Below the pieces are notes generated by a model that did no database searches, had not been told where the DNA came from, and was given only the letters and a program-made list of their open reading frames with translations. The translations under genes were made by a program, and so were the position numbers. A stretch of DNA of 64,000 nucleotides from an uncultured Clostridia bacterium. GTDB lineage: Bacteria > Bacillota > Clostridia > Christensenellales > UBA1242. Where the stretch lies: NCBI GenBank assembly GCA_944377145.1, contig CALWEH010000007.1, positions 1-64,000 of the forward strand, in the 5' to 3' direction. Positions 43,655 to 52,673 of the stretch are shown here, piece by piece; within the stretch, counting starts at the first letter, position 1; the number at the start of each line of letters is the position of its first letter.

Positions 43655-45073
43655 ATGAAAGTTGTTGATATGATTTTAGCTATAACTCATGAACAAAAAG
43701 TGAGAAAAGCAAAGAACAAACTTCAATACTACAATACAGGAGATAAAGTTCATAAAAAACAACTAGCATTTCATAAATGTAAAGCAAAAAATAGATGGGT
43801 ATTTGGAGGAAATCGTAGTGGAAAAACTGAATGTGGAGCTGTAGAGGTTGTATATTATGCGAGAGGAAATCATCCATATAAAAAAATAACAAAAGCAACC
43901 ACAGGTTGGGTGGTATCCTTATCTAGTCAAGTGCAAAGAGATGTTGCTCAAGCGAAAATTATGAATTATTTAAATCCAGATTGGATAGTTGATGTGGTTA
44001 TGTTGAGCGGACGAAAAGACAATCCCGCAAATGGTGTTATAGACTATATTTTGATTAAAAATGTTTTTGGAACTGTATCTAAAATTGGATTTAAAAGTTG
44101 TGATCAAGGTCGTGAAAAATTTCAAGGAACAAGTTTAGATTATGTTTGGTTTGATGAAGAACCTCCTCAAGATATTTACATTGAATGTAAAATGAGAGTG
44201 TTAGATACAAATGGAGAAATATTTGCAACAATGACTCCTTTGAAAGGTTTGACTTATGTGTATGATGAAATATATTTAAATAAATATAACGACCCAAATA
44301 TTTGGCATATATTTATGAGTTGGGACGATAATCCATACATAAGTGAAGAGGCAAAGGCTAGCATGCGGGTAAGTATGTCTAAAGAAGAGCTTAGGTCTAG
44401 ACAATTTGGTGAATTTCAAGATTTTGGAGGGAGAGTATATACTGAATTTGATGAAAATATCCATGTTATAGAGCCATTTGATGTTCCTGTTGAATGGCAG
44501 GATAAAATAAGTATTGACCCAGGCTTAAAAAATCCATTAAGTGCTCATTGGTATGCAGTAGATTATGATGGCAATATTTATGTCGTAGCTGAACATTTTG
44601 AAGCAGAAAAAGATATAAGCTATCATAGCGAAAGAATAAAGCATATTTCCAATCAATTAAATTGGCATAGGGGGTTTAATGGAATGATTGAAGCAATAAT
44701 AGATAGTGCGGCAAATCAAACAACATTGGCTAGTGTAAAAAGTGTAACTCAATTATTTTACGATTTTGGTATATCTGTAGACCCCAGAGTAAATAAAGAT
44801 ATGTTTTCAGGTATACAACGTGTAAAGTCCTATTTAAAAGATGCTAATGGTAATAGTAAGTTGTTTATATTTAAAACATGTACAAATCTTATTAGAGAAT
44901 TAAAAGCTTATCATTGGGGAAATGCTGATCTTCCTGTAAAAACTGACGACCATGCTTTAGATGAATTAAGATACTATATTATGACAAGGCCAACTAATAC
45001 TCCGCCAAAGCAGGAATTAAATCCTATTCAAAAGCAAAAAGAAATGTTGATTAGAAGGTTGAGGCATAGATGA
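43655..45073 (+). CDS. Phage terminase large subunit
   Basis: The 472-residue DNA-packaging motor is complete. The ATPase domain has Walker A GGNRSGKT (51-58) and Walker B YVWFDEE (D167, E168). The RNase H-like nuclease domain has metal-binding aspartates D288 (SIDPG), D350 (IIDSA) and D432/D436 (DDHALDE). There is no Shine-Dalgarno before the ATG. No small terminase gene was recognised upstream. Its stop overlaps the next gene by four bases. Confidence 0.92.
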   Translation: MKVVDMILAITHEQKVRKAKNKLQYYNTGDKVHKKQLAFHKCKAKNRWVFGGNRSGKTECGAVEVVYYARGNHPYKKITKATTGWVVSLSSQVQRDVAQAKIMNYLNPDWIVDVVMLSGRKDNPANGVIDYILIKNVFGTVSKIGFKSCDQGREKFQGTSLDYVWFDEEPPQDIYIECKMRVLDTNGEIFATMTPLKGLTYVYDEIYLNKYNDPNIWHIFMSWDDNPYISEEAKASMRVSMSKEELRSRQFGEFQDFGGRVYTEFDENIHVIEPFDVPVEWQDKISIDPGLKNPLSAHWYAVDYDGNIYVVAEHFEAEKDISYHSERIKHISNQLNWHRGFNGMIEAIIDSAANQTTLASVKSVTQLFYDFGISVDPRVNKDMFSGIQRVKSYLKDANGNSKLFIFKTCTNLIRELKAYHWGNADLPVKTDDHALDELRYYIMTRPTNTPPKQELNPIQKQKEMLIRRLRHR

Positions 45074-45375
45074 ATTTAGATGAATTAGAAGAAGAATCAT
45101 ATAAGGCTATAAAAAAATTGATCACAGGATTTTGCTTGAAAGAGGTGGTGAGTGAATATGTAGTAAATGAAGATGGTAAAAAAGTGTTAGCGAAACAAAA
45201 GATAACTAAAAAAGCAGTACCTCCTAGTACAGATATTTTAAAAATGTTGTACAACAAAAATAATGAAAATGCTACAAATTTTAATGATTGGACAGATGCT
45301 GAATTAGAAAAAGAAAAACAAAGGCTATTAAAATTAATAAAGAAAGGAGAAAACAATGAATATAGAGCCAACTAA
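45070..45375 (+). CDS. Small cassette protein, possibly terminase small-subunit-like
   Basis: A 101-residue acidic/basic protein. The segment KKAVPPSTDILKMLYNKNNE followed by W resembles the 'PPs..ai...L' helix in some small terminase subunits, but the similarity is slight. Start ATGA overlaps the terminase stop; the next gene starts inside its 3' end, so it is surely expressed with them. Confidence 0.55.
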   Translation: MNLDELEEESYKAIKKLITGFCLKEVVSEYVVNEDGKKVLAKQKITKKAVPPSTDILKMLYNKNNENATNFNDWTDAELEKEKQRLLKLIKKGENNEYRAN

Positions 45376-45568
45376 AATAAAAATTAAATGCAGTTGTAGC
45401 GGATGTAATAATCAATCTAGCTATACAATTGTTAATAAAAAATTTGTGTTTGATGGCAATTTTTATTTATGTGAAGATTGCTTAAAACAGTTATATTCAA
45501 TGATGGGCAAAATATTAATCCCTAAAAGCCCACAGCCAATTTATAAAAAAAGGAGTAAAGATGAGTAA
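45356..45568 (+). CDS. Zinc-ribbon-like small cassette protein
   Basis: The 70-residue product has the cysteines CSCSGC (C12, C14, C17) and CEDC (C39, C42), a probable zinc site, and a basic tail. It overlaps the previous gene by 20 bases and the portal gene by 8. GAAAGGAGA lies before the ATG. A function in DNA packaging or regulation is inferred from place only. Confidence 0.6.
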   Translation: MNIEPTKIKIKCSCSGCNNQSSYTIVNKKFVFDGNFYLCEDCLKQLYSMMGKILIPKSPQPIYKKRSKDE

Positions 45569-47432
45569 GCGAAAATTAAATAGTCAAGAAATAGTAGAAG
45601 AAGTGCGTCAAGATTATTTAAAAAGACGTGAAGCTAGGCGTAGCTTGGAAGCACAATGGCAATTAAATATAAATTTTTATGTAGGAAATCAATATAGTTA
45701 TATTGCAACCAATAATAATATAAATGATTATGATAAACAGTATTTTTGGCAAGAAAAAGAAGTGTTTAATCATATTGCTCCAATGATAGAAACCAGAATA
45801 TCTAAAATTACAAGGTTAAATCCAAATATTGATGTTTTACCTGCTTCTATGGATATTGCAGATTTGAAGAGTGCTAAGTTGTCTAAAGAAATTTTTAATG
45901 CAGTGTCTAACAAATTAGATTTGCCGTCATTATCTAAATATGCTAGCACTTGGTGTGAAATTTGCGGAACAGCTTTTTATAAAATAACATGGAATAGTGA
46001 AGCAGGAATGGTTATTGCTTCTACTGATAAAAATTCAATTAAAGAAGGAGATGTCGAGATTAGTGTGTGTTCTCCTTTCGAAATTTTACCTGATAATTTA
46101 TCATGTGAAAATATTAGTGATGTTGGAAGTATTATACATGCAAAAGCTGTGAGTGTAGATACTATTAAAAATATATATGGAGTAAAAGTTTTGCCAGAAG
46201 ATGTTCATTCATTTAGTTTGGATAGTGGATTTGGCTCTAGTGGAGGATTAGGATATGATGCTCATATTAATAAAGTTACAAATGTGAGTTTAGATAATCA
46301 TTGCGTATTGATTGAACGATATTGTAAACCTAGCGTAGATTATCCTAATGGAAGATTAACAATTATTGCTGGAGATAAATTGCTTTATGAGGGAGAATTG
46401 CCATATCTTAACGGAGATAATAATGAAAGAATATTGCCATTTGTAAAACAAATATCTGCATATATGCCAGGGAGTTTTTATGGTGTTAGCGTAATTGAAA
46501 GATTGATTCCTATTCAAAGAGCGTATAATGCTATTAGAAATCGTAAACATGAATATTTTAATAGAATATCTATGGGTGTTTTAACAGTAGAAGATGGTAG
46601 CGTAGATACTGACGCTTTAGAACAAGATGGATTATCTCCTGGTAAAGTATTGGTTTACCGTCAGGGAGGGCAAGCTCCATCTATTATGACCACGCCAGAC
46701 ATTAATGCAGATTTTAAAGCTGAAGAAGAGCATTTGATGGATGAATTTAAAAATCTAGCAGGTGTTAGCGATCTTATGGATAATAGCGAAAATTATACTA
46801 ATTTATCTGGAACAGCTTTACAGTTGTTGATAGAACAAGATGATAATCGTGTTATTACAGCTATTGATAGTGCAAAGCAAGCTTTAAAATTATTGGCAAA
46901 ACATATTTTAAGATTATATAAACAGTTTGCTGTAGTTCCTAGACTTATAAAAATAGCAGGAGAAATGGGAAAAGTAGAAATGTTTTATTGGGATCAAAAT
47001 TCAATCCGCAGCGATGATGTTGCATTTGATACTTCAACTGCTTTAGGTGAAAGTGTGGGAACAAGACGAACAATGCTTTTAGATTTATTAGAATCAGGAA
47101 TTTTATTTGATAAAGATGGAAAATTTTCTCAAAGCATGCGAACTAAATGTTTAGACTTACTTGGATTTGGAACATGGGAACATTCAACAGATATTAATTC
47201 TTTGCAAATAAATAGAGCTCAAGAAGAAAATCTTGAAATGCAAAAATCTAATGTAGAAATTCTTCCTATTGATGACCATAATATTCATATTGAAGAACAC
47301 ACTGCCTATATTTTGGGAGCAGAAATTAAACGATATAATAATTATAAAGAAATTCAAGATAGAATTTTATCACATATTGCTCAACACAAAAAAATGCTAG
47401 AAAAAAATATTCAAAATCAAGCAAATAATTAA
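45561..47432 (+). CDS. Phage portal protein (P22-like)
   Basis: The 623-residue product has the start of P22-type portals (KRREARRSLEAQWQLNINFYVGNQY), the YSVIERLIPIQRAYN-like stem region (SFYGVSVIERLIPIQRAYNA) and NLSGTALQLLIEQDDNR. The portal is the 12-fold ring through which the terminase pumps DNA. Full length, no frameshift. AAAGGAG precedes the ATG. Confidence 0.88.
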   Translation: MSKRKLNSQEIVEEVRQDYLKRREARRSLEAQWQLNINFYVGNQYSYIATNNNINDYDKQYFWQEKEVFNHIAPMIETRISKITRLNPNIDVLPASMDIADLKSAKLSKEIFNAVSNKLDLPSLSKYASTWCEICGTAFYKITWNSEAGMVIASTDKNSIKEGDVEISVCSPFEILPDNLSCENISDVGSIIHAKAVSVDTIKNIYGVKVLPEDVHSFSLDSGFGSSGGLGYDAHINKVTNVSLDNHCVLIERYCKPSVDYPNGRLTIIAGDKLLYEGELPYLNGDNNERILPFVKQISAYMPGSFYGVSVIERLIPIQRAYNAIRNRKHEYFNRISMGVLTVEDGSVDTDALEQDGLSPGKVLVYRQGGQAPSIMTTPDINADFKAEEEHLMDEFKNLAGVSDLMDNSENYTNLSGTALQLLIEQDDNRVITAIDSAKQALKLLAKHILRLYKQFAVVPRLIKIAGEMGKVEMFYWDQNSIRSDDVAFDTSTALGESVGTRRTMLLDLLESGILFDKDGKFSQSMRTKCLDLLGFGTWEHSTDINSLQINRAQEENLEMQKSNVEILPIDDHNIHIEEHTAYILGAEIKRYNNYKEIQDRILSHIAQHKKMLEKNIQNQANN

Positions 47433-47622
47433 TAATATTTAAAAATAAAATAAATTAAAAAAAATAATAAAAAATAAATAAAAAATTAATAAATAAATAT
47501 TTAAATAGTAAATAATTAATTAAAAAATAATTAACAATTAAATAAAAATAGCAATAAATAACTAAATAAAAATAAAAAAATAATTTATTTAAAATTTAAT
47601 TAAAAATTAATAAAACATAAAG
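47433..47622. other. A/T-only spacer inside the capsid cassette
   Basis: About 190 bases with only a handful of G or C between portal and scaffold, in a cluster otherwise packed to the base. No hairpin or open frame was seen. Confidence 0.7.
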
Positions 47623-47632
47623 GAGAAAAAAT

Positions 47633-48286
47633 ATGGAAAATGCGGAACAACCTGTAAGTCAAAATTTTGAAATGGAGGATTCAGTTATATCACAAGAAAA
47701 TATTAAAGACCAAGATAATGATGTGAATAATAATGAAAATACTGTTTCACAATTAACTGACAACGGCTCCGAAAATTTGGGTAAGTTTAAAGATGTGCAA
47801 AGTTTGTTAAAAGCATACAACTCTTTGCAAACAGAATTTACAAAAAAAAGTCAAAAACTAAGTGAGATTGAAAATTCTAAATCTGAATTTACTCGAGAGG
47901 AAAAAATTAATCAAGCCATAAAAAGTGTAGAACAAAATCACAATATTGCCTCAAAATTTACACAAAACATAAAACAATCAATTAAAGATATTGAAGCAGA
48001 TAATTATATACCTATTGTTCAAGAAGAGCTTTTAAAAAATTTAGAGAAAGAATATAAAACAGCTGTTGAATATGCAAATGATCAAGACTTCTTAAATTCC
48101 TATGTATATAATAATCAAACAATTAGAGATAACATTATTCGTGATTATTTAGCTAATTTGACAAACTCCACTCCTGTAAAAGTGTCGTCCAATATTAGCA
48201 GTTCAATTCCACTAAGCCCGCCAAATATTCCTCTCACAATTCAAGATGCGGGTAAATTGGCGAAAAATATTATTAAACAAATTTAA
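47633..48286 (+). CDS. Capsid scaffolding protein
   Basis: A 217-residue, acidic, largely helical product placed directly before the major capsid gene. The segment GKFKDVQSLLKAYNSLQTEFTKKSQKL matches the common N-terminal helix of phage scaffolds, and a basic helix at the end (KLAKNIIKQI) would bind the coat protein. Strong AAAGGAGA site. Confidence 0.8.
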   Translation: MENAEQPVSQNFEMEDSVISQENIKDQDNDVNNNENTVSQLTDNGSENLGKFKDVQSLLKAYNSLQTEFTKKSQKLSEIENSKSEFTREEKINQAIKSVEQNHNIASKFTQNIKQSIKDIEADNYIPIVQEELLKNLEKEYKTAVEYANDQDFLNSYVYNNQTIRDNIIRDYLANLTNSTPVKVSSNISSSIPLSPPNIPLTIQDAGKLAKNIIKQI

Positions 48287-48297
48287 AGGAGAGATAT

Positions 48298-49503
48298 ATG
48301 ATAAGTTTAACAACTGCTGAAAGTGCGTTAAAAGACGCATATCTTGATGCTGTATGTAACCAATTAAATACAAATGCTAATCCATTGCTTGCTAAAATCA
48401 AGCAATCTAGTGCAGATGTATATGGTAAAAATATTATAAAAATGGCACCTATTGGATTAAATGGTGGTGTAGGTGCTGGAAGTGAAACAGGATTATTGCC
48501 AACAGCAAAAGGCAATCGTTATGCTCAATTTAAAACCACATTAAAAAATCTTTATGGACAAATTGCAATTAGTGATAAAGCAATTCGTGCTAGCCAATCT
48601 AGTGCAGGTGCGTTTGTAGATTTATTAAATGCAGAAATGGAAGGCTTGCTTACTGCAAGTAAATTTAATTTAGGTCGTATGCTTTATGGCGATGGAAGTG
48701 GAGCTTTAGCAAAAGTAGTATCTAATAGTAGTAAAGATATTGTATTTGATAGTGTTAGAAATTTAACAGAAGGAATGTGCATTGATATTTATGCTGATAG
48801 CACAGCTTCTGCAACAGGTTTGCGTGTTATGAGTGTAAATAGAACTACAAATACTGTAACTGTAGACACAGCTCCATCTTCAACCTTAACAAAAGATAGT
48901 ATAGCTTATGTTCAAGGAAGTAAAGACAATGAGATTACAGGTCTTGGAGCAATATTTGGCTCATCTACTAGTTTGTATGGATTGGTTCGTAGCGAAAATG
49001 GCTGGTTAACTCCATACACTTCATCTACTGAAACTGAAATTAGTGATGACCTTTTACAAACTGCTGTAGACTATTTAACAGAAAATTCTGCTAGCAATAT
49101 TGATATTATTACATGTGGTTCAGGTGTAAGACGTGCATATATGCAATATTTATCATATTACCGCAGAGGTATTGATGTTATCGATGTGGCAGGCGGATAT
49201 AAAGCTATATCATTTAATGGAATTCCTGTAGTAGCAGATAGATTTGTAGCTGATGGAACTTTATATTTATTAGATAGTTCTAAGTTTACATTGCATCAAT
49301 TATGCGATTGGGAATGGATTGAAGGTGAAAATGGAAACATTTTACATCAAAAAGCAGGTTATCCAACTTATACTGCTACTTTAGTAAAATATGCAGATTT
49401 GATTTGTGATCAACCTAATGGACAAGCTCAATTTACTAAAATTAAAACAACTATTACTAATCCATTTAACATTAATGTTACAGTGACAGACAGTCAAACT
49501 TAA
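48298..49503 (+). CDS. Major capsid protein (HK97-fold, probable)
   Basis: The 401-residue product comes 11 bases after the scaffold. It has the look of HK97-fold coats: a helical N-arm, LYGQIAISDKAIRASQSSAGAF (E-loop/P-domain area), an inserted beta domain (about 155-215), and DIITCGSGVRRAYMQYLSYYRRG with FNGIPVVADRFVADGTLYLLD near the A domain. AAAGGAGAG lies before the ATG. A complete and apparently functional coat. Confidence 0.85.
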   Translation: MISLTTAESALKDAYLDAVCNQLNTNANPLLAKIKQSSADVYGKNIIKMAPIGLNGGVGAGSETGLLPTAKGNRYAQFKTTLKNLYGQIAISDKAIRASQSSAGAFVDLLNAEMEGLLTASKFNLGRMLYGDGSGALAKVVSNSSKDIVFDSVRNLTEGMCIDIYADSTASATGLRVMSVNRTTNTVTVDTAPSSTLTKDSIAYVQGSKDNEITGLGAIFGSSTSLYGLVRSENGWLTPYTSSTETEISDDLLQTAVDYLTENSASNIDIITCGSGVRRAYMQYLSYYRRGIDVIDVAGGYKAISFNGIPVVADRFVADGTLYLLDSSKFTLHQLCDWEWIEGENGNILHQKAGYPTYTATLVKYADLICDQPNGQAQFTKIKTTITNPFNINVTVTDSQT

Positions 49504-49512
49504 TAAAAATTA

Positions 49513-49585
49513 ATCGCAAGGTAAATTAATTAGAGGGTACATATTGGAGAGGGTAAAGGCTAAGATTTATCTTGCGATGGTTTTT
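49513..49585 (+). other. Long hairpin after the capsid gene
   Basis: A 14-bp stem with one G-U pair (49513-49526 with 49565-49578), loop of 38 bases containing GAGGGTA twice, and a short T run. It could be a leaky terminator that makes coat protein abundant relative to connector proteins, or an RNA with its own role. Confidence 0.6.
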
Positions 49586-49605
49586 AATATATAAAAGGCG
49601 GATAT

Positions 49606-49965
49606 ATGAAGAAATTGATTAAAAGTGATGTATATAACATTTGCAATAGAATTAAAAAGGTTGATAAATCATATATGCTAGCGTATGATTTTAAAACAAA
49701 TAAATATAATGTATATTCAAAAAACATAATATCTAATTTTGAAATTATAGATAATGTAAAACTTAGTTATGTATGTGTTTTGCCATATAATTGCTTAGAT
49801 GAAAGAAGTATTTTGCATTTATATTCAATAAAATCTCAAAACATTGAAGCCTTAATAAAACAAATTGATAACCATAATGAAATGATGGAAAAAGAAAATA
49901 GAATGAAATTAAAAACTAACTCTATTGAAGTTGCAGAAAATACTTTGCGACGATTAACAAAATAA
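49606..49965 (+). CDS. Hypothetical capsid-cassette protein, 119 residues
   Basis: Not recognised. An N-terminal beta-rich part (VDKSYMLAYDFKTNKYNVYSKN) precedes a C-terminal helix (EMMEKENRMKLKTNSIEVAENTLRRL). Its place between coat and connector genes suggests a structural or assembly protein. Ribosome binding site AAAAGGCGG. Confidence 0.6.
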   Translation: MKKLIKSDVYNICNRIKKVDKSYMLAYDFKTNKYNVYSKNIISNFEIIDNVKLSYVCVLPYNCLDERSILHLYSIKSQNIEALIKQIDNHNEMMEKENRMKLKTNSIEVAENTLRRLTK

Positions 49966-49976
49966 AAGGAGGGCAA

Positions 49977-50552
49977 ATGACAGTATTAGATTTAATAAAA
50001 AAGAGTGCAATTATGTTGAATATTAAAGAAGTGTTGCAAGATGAAGATATCGCAACTATTAGTGCTACAAATGAACAAGAAATATTGTCTGCAAATTTTG
50101 CACTAACTAGATTATTTGAATTTGTAAAAATAATGTTAAATGAGATAAGCACTTATTATTTGCCTATAGTAAAAGAAGTAGAATTCCAAACAGAAAATAA
50201 ACGAATTGCTTTGACTAATTTGCAAAGAATGTCTAGGTTAATTGGAGTGAAAAATGGATTTGGCTATACAAGATATTCAATTATAGATAACGCTATACAA
50301 TTAAAAGAGGATGGTTTATATACAGTGGTATTTAATCAATATCCTCAAATTTCTTCATTGTTAGATGATGTGGAAGTTTTTGATGAATTTGTTAGCGATG
50401 ATATATTAGTTTATGGGTTGAATTCATATTACTGTTTATCTGCAGGATTATTTGCTGAATTTAACATGTATAATGAAAATTATGTAAACAAACTATCTCA
50501 TTTGCGAGGCTTGAAATTATTTTCAATGCCTATGAGGAGTTGGCATGATTAA
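49977..50552 (+). CDS. Head-to-tail connector-like protein (P22 gp4 position)
   Basis: The 191-residue product has helices at both ends around a beta core (VKEVEFQTENKRIALTNLQRM, LYTVVFNQYPQI), similar in layout to tail-adaptor proteins of short-tailed phages. AGGAGGG precedes the ATG. It overlaps the next gene by eight bases. The name rests mostly on gene order. Confidence 0.6.
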   Translation: MTVLDLIKKSAIMLNIKEVLQDEDIATISATNEQEILSANFALTRLFEFVKIMLNEISTYYLPIVKEVEFQTENKRIALTNLQRMSRLIGVKNGFGYTRYSIIDNAIQLKEDGLYTVVFNQYPQISSLLDDVEVFDEFVSDDILVYGLNSYYCLSAGLFAEFNMYNENYVNKLSHLRGLKLFSMPMRSWHD

Positions 50553-52002
50553 AACTTATATAAACAACACTGTTGGTAATATTATAATAGATGATTTTTC
50601 AAATAAGACTAATGATAATGAGGATATAAAATGCAATTCAATATATAATTTTGTTAATAAAAATAAATCTTTACAAGGTGAATTGGGAATAAGAACATTA
50701 ACTTTGCCATTAGAAAATGATGTGGATAGTGATGAAGTTGAGCTTAATTATCAATCATTAAATTTAAATTATTTTAATAAAGTTATGTATTTTAAGCAAT
50801 TCTTTCCTACTAGTGGAGATACCACTCATAGATTATTGGTTCATGGTGAAGATAAAAAATTATATATATATCAAATGTTTTATAATTTGAATATGCTTAA
50901 TTGGACATATCAATTAACTTTTAATAATACTCCAATAGTATTAGCATACAAAAAGAATGGTTTAGATTCAATACTTATTAGTTCAAGCGATAAGCTTGTT
51001 GTTTGGTCTACAAATCAAACTCCATACCAGCTTTCAAATATTCCAACTATAACTAGTATGTGTGTGTACAACGACATTTTATATTGTACCGTTGAAGATG
51101 ATGCAAATAAAATTTGGTATACATCTAGCCATAACCCTGAAAGTATAGGAACAGAAACAGATGTTACTAAATCTATTTTACTAAATGATGAAACAGGTGC
51201 TTGTAGAAAAATTGTTACATTTAAAGAAAATCTGTATGTATTTAGAGATTATGGTATTAGCAGATTAAACCCATATAATGAAACCCCTATATATAATCAA
51301 ATATACTCAAGTGATAGTAAAATTTATTCTAATACAGTAACTGTTTGTGGTGATTGTATTATGTTTATGACTAAAGATGGTGTATACAAATTTAACGGAA
51401 CTTCAGTTAGTAAAATTAATACTGTTTTAAATAATTATCTTGCAGATATTAATGAATATGCTGTTGCTACTAATTTGCAAGATAAATATTATTTAGCTTT
51501 ACGTGTTAATTTTAATGATGGTAAACAAATATTATGTGAAAGTGAAACTGATTATAAAAATAATGCATTAATTGTATTAGATTTGCAAGATAATTCAGTT
51601 AAAATTATGAGAGGCGTAGATATTAAAGATATGCTTGCTTTAAAAGCAGAATTTGTTGAAAAAATAATTGTTACATTTAATTCTAAAGATAAAGATAAAA
51701 TAGGAGAAATTACAAATGATGGAAAATATTTTAATCAAGAACTGCCAAAATTTTATTCTTCTAATTATATTATTCAAGATGTTAATAATGTGACTATTAG
51801 AAAAATAGTGGTAGAAGCTGATAGTGGAGTAGATATTCAAATTGTTACAGATGAAGAAGTATATACATTTACAACATATACTTCAGGTGTGAATGAATTT
51901 CAATCAATTATTCCTTGTAAGAAATTTCAAATTCAAATAGCTTCTACTGCTCATACTCCTTATGTTAACTTTATTCAACTTGAATATGAAAAAAGAAAGT
52001 AG
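50545..52002 (+). CDS. Packaged-DNA stabilisation-like protein (P22 gp10 position)
   Basis: The 485-residue product is beta-rich with repeated blade-like strands (LLVHGEDKKLYIYQ, ILISSSDKLVVWS, CVYNDILYCTVEDD, VTFKENLYVFRDYGI), as in the beta-propeller-like stoppers that close the portal after packaging. The place after the connector gene agrees. Intact, coupled to the previous gene. Confidence 0.62.
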   Translation: MIKTYINNTVGNIIIDDFSNKTNDNEDIKCNSIYNFVNKNKSLQGELGIRTLTLPLENDVDSDEVELNYQSLNLNYFNKVMYFKQFFPTSGDTTHRLLVHGEDKKLYIYQMFYNLNMLNWTYQLTFNNTPIVLAYKKNGLDSILISSSDKLVVWSTNQTPYQLSNIPTITSMCVYNDILYCTVEDDANKIWYTSSHNPESIGTETDVTKSILLNDETGACRKIVTFKENLYVFRDYGISRLNPYNETPIYNQIYSSDSKIYSNTVTVCGDCIMFMTKDGVYKFNGTSVSKINTVLNNYLADINEYAVATNLQDKYYLALRVNFNDGKQILCESETDYKNNALIVLDLQDNSVKIMRGVDIKDMLALKAEFVEKIIVTFNSKDKDKIGEITNDGKYFNQELPKFYSSNYIIQDVNNVTIRKIVVEADSGVDIQIVTDEEVYTFTTYTSGVNEFQSIIPCKKFQIQIASTAHTPYVNFIQLEYEKRK

Positions 52003-52021
52003 AATATTAAAAGGAGTGAGT

Positions 52022-52483
52022 ATGAAATTTTTAAAACGTTTGAAAAGTAGCAATTTTTGGGTAAGTATGATTAGTGCTGTGGTTTTGATTTTACAAGCTG
52101 TATTTGATATTGATATTAAAACAGAATATTTAAATCAAATAATACTTGGTATATTAGGTATATTGGTTATGTCAGGAATTGTTAGCGATGGAAGCAGTGA
52201 TGAGGTTACTGTTAACTCATCAATAAATGTAGATGAATTAAAGGAAAATATTTCTAATATGTTAAATCAAGCTGTGGCAAGTATAGAAAATAATGTTAGT
52301 TCAACTATTCAACAAATGCAAGGTGTAGAAGAAAGTGGTAAAACTGAAAATAATGAAACATTGATAGAAGAAGTTGCAAATGAAACTGTTGAACAACAAA
52401 CTGTTGAACAAAAACCTTTAGAAAATTCCCAACAAATTGAGGAAACCTCACAGACAAACACAAATGATGAAAATGTATTATAA
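52022..52483 (+). CDS. Holin-like membrane protein with long acidic tail
   Basis: The 153-residue product starts MKFLKRLKSSNFWVSMISAVVLILQ, close to the phiLC3-type holin start, with two membrane helices (about 12-30 and 38-55). It then has a long glutamate/glutamine-rich tail of about 90 residues that normal holins lack. The ATG at 52022 follows AAAAGGAGTG. No endolysin gene accompanies it, so lysis function is doubtful. Confidence 0.65.
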   Translation: MKFLKRLKSSNFWVSMISAVVLILQAVFDIDIKTEYLNQIILGILGILVMSGIVSDGSSDEVTVNSSINVDELKENISNMLNQAVASIENNVSSTIQQMQGVEESGKTENNETLIEEVANETVEQQTVEQKPLENSQQIEETSQTNTNDENVL

Positions 52484-52490
52484 ATAAATT

Positions 52491-52521
52491 AAAATACAGG
52501 AGATTTACTCCTGTATTTTTT
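52491..52521 (+). terminator. Terminator of the capsid cassette
   Basis: A perfect 10-bp stem (52493-52502 with 52508-52517) and T's just after the holin-like gene. Confidence 0.9.
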
Positions 52522-52565
52522 ATTCAAAAGATATTTAAAGTTTTAATATAATATTTAATACAAAA

Positions 52566-52591
52566 AAAATACTACAAAATGTAGTATTTTT
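52566..52591. terminator. Bidirectional terminator before the tRNA cluster
   Basis: A 10-bp stem (52566-52575 with 52581-52590), A-rich on the left and T-rich on the right. It ends the minus-strand tRNA transcript and backs up the previous terminator. Confidence 0.8.
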
Positions 52592-52596
52592 AGTAA

Positions 52597-52673
52597 TGGG
52601 GTGGGTAGTGGGACTCGAACCCGCGACAACCAGAACCACAATCTGGCGCTCTACCAACTGAACTATACCCACC
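52597..52673 (-). tRNA. tRNA-His (anticodon GTG)
   Basis: On the minus strand: extra 5' G (G-1) paired with discriminator C73, acceptor GTGGGTA/TACCCAC, anticodon stem CCAGA/TCTGG with anticodon GTG, T-loop GGTTCGAGTCC, and encoded CCA. The G-1:C73 pair is the histidine identity element. Confidence 0.96.
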
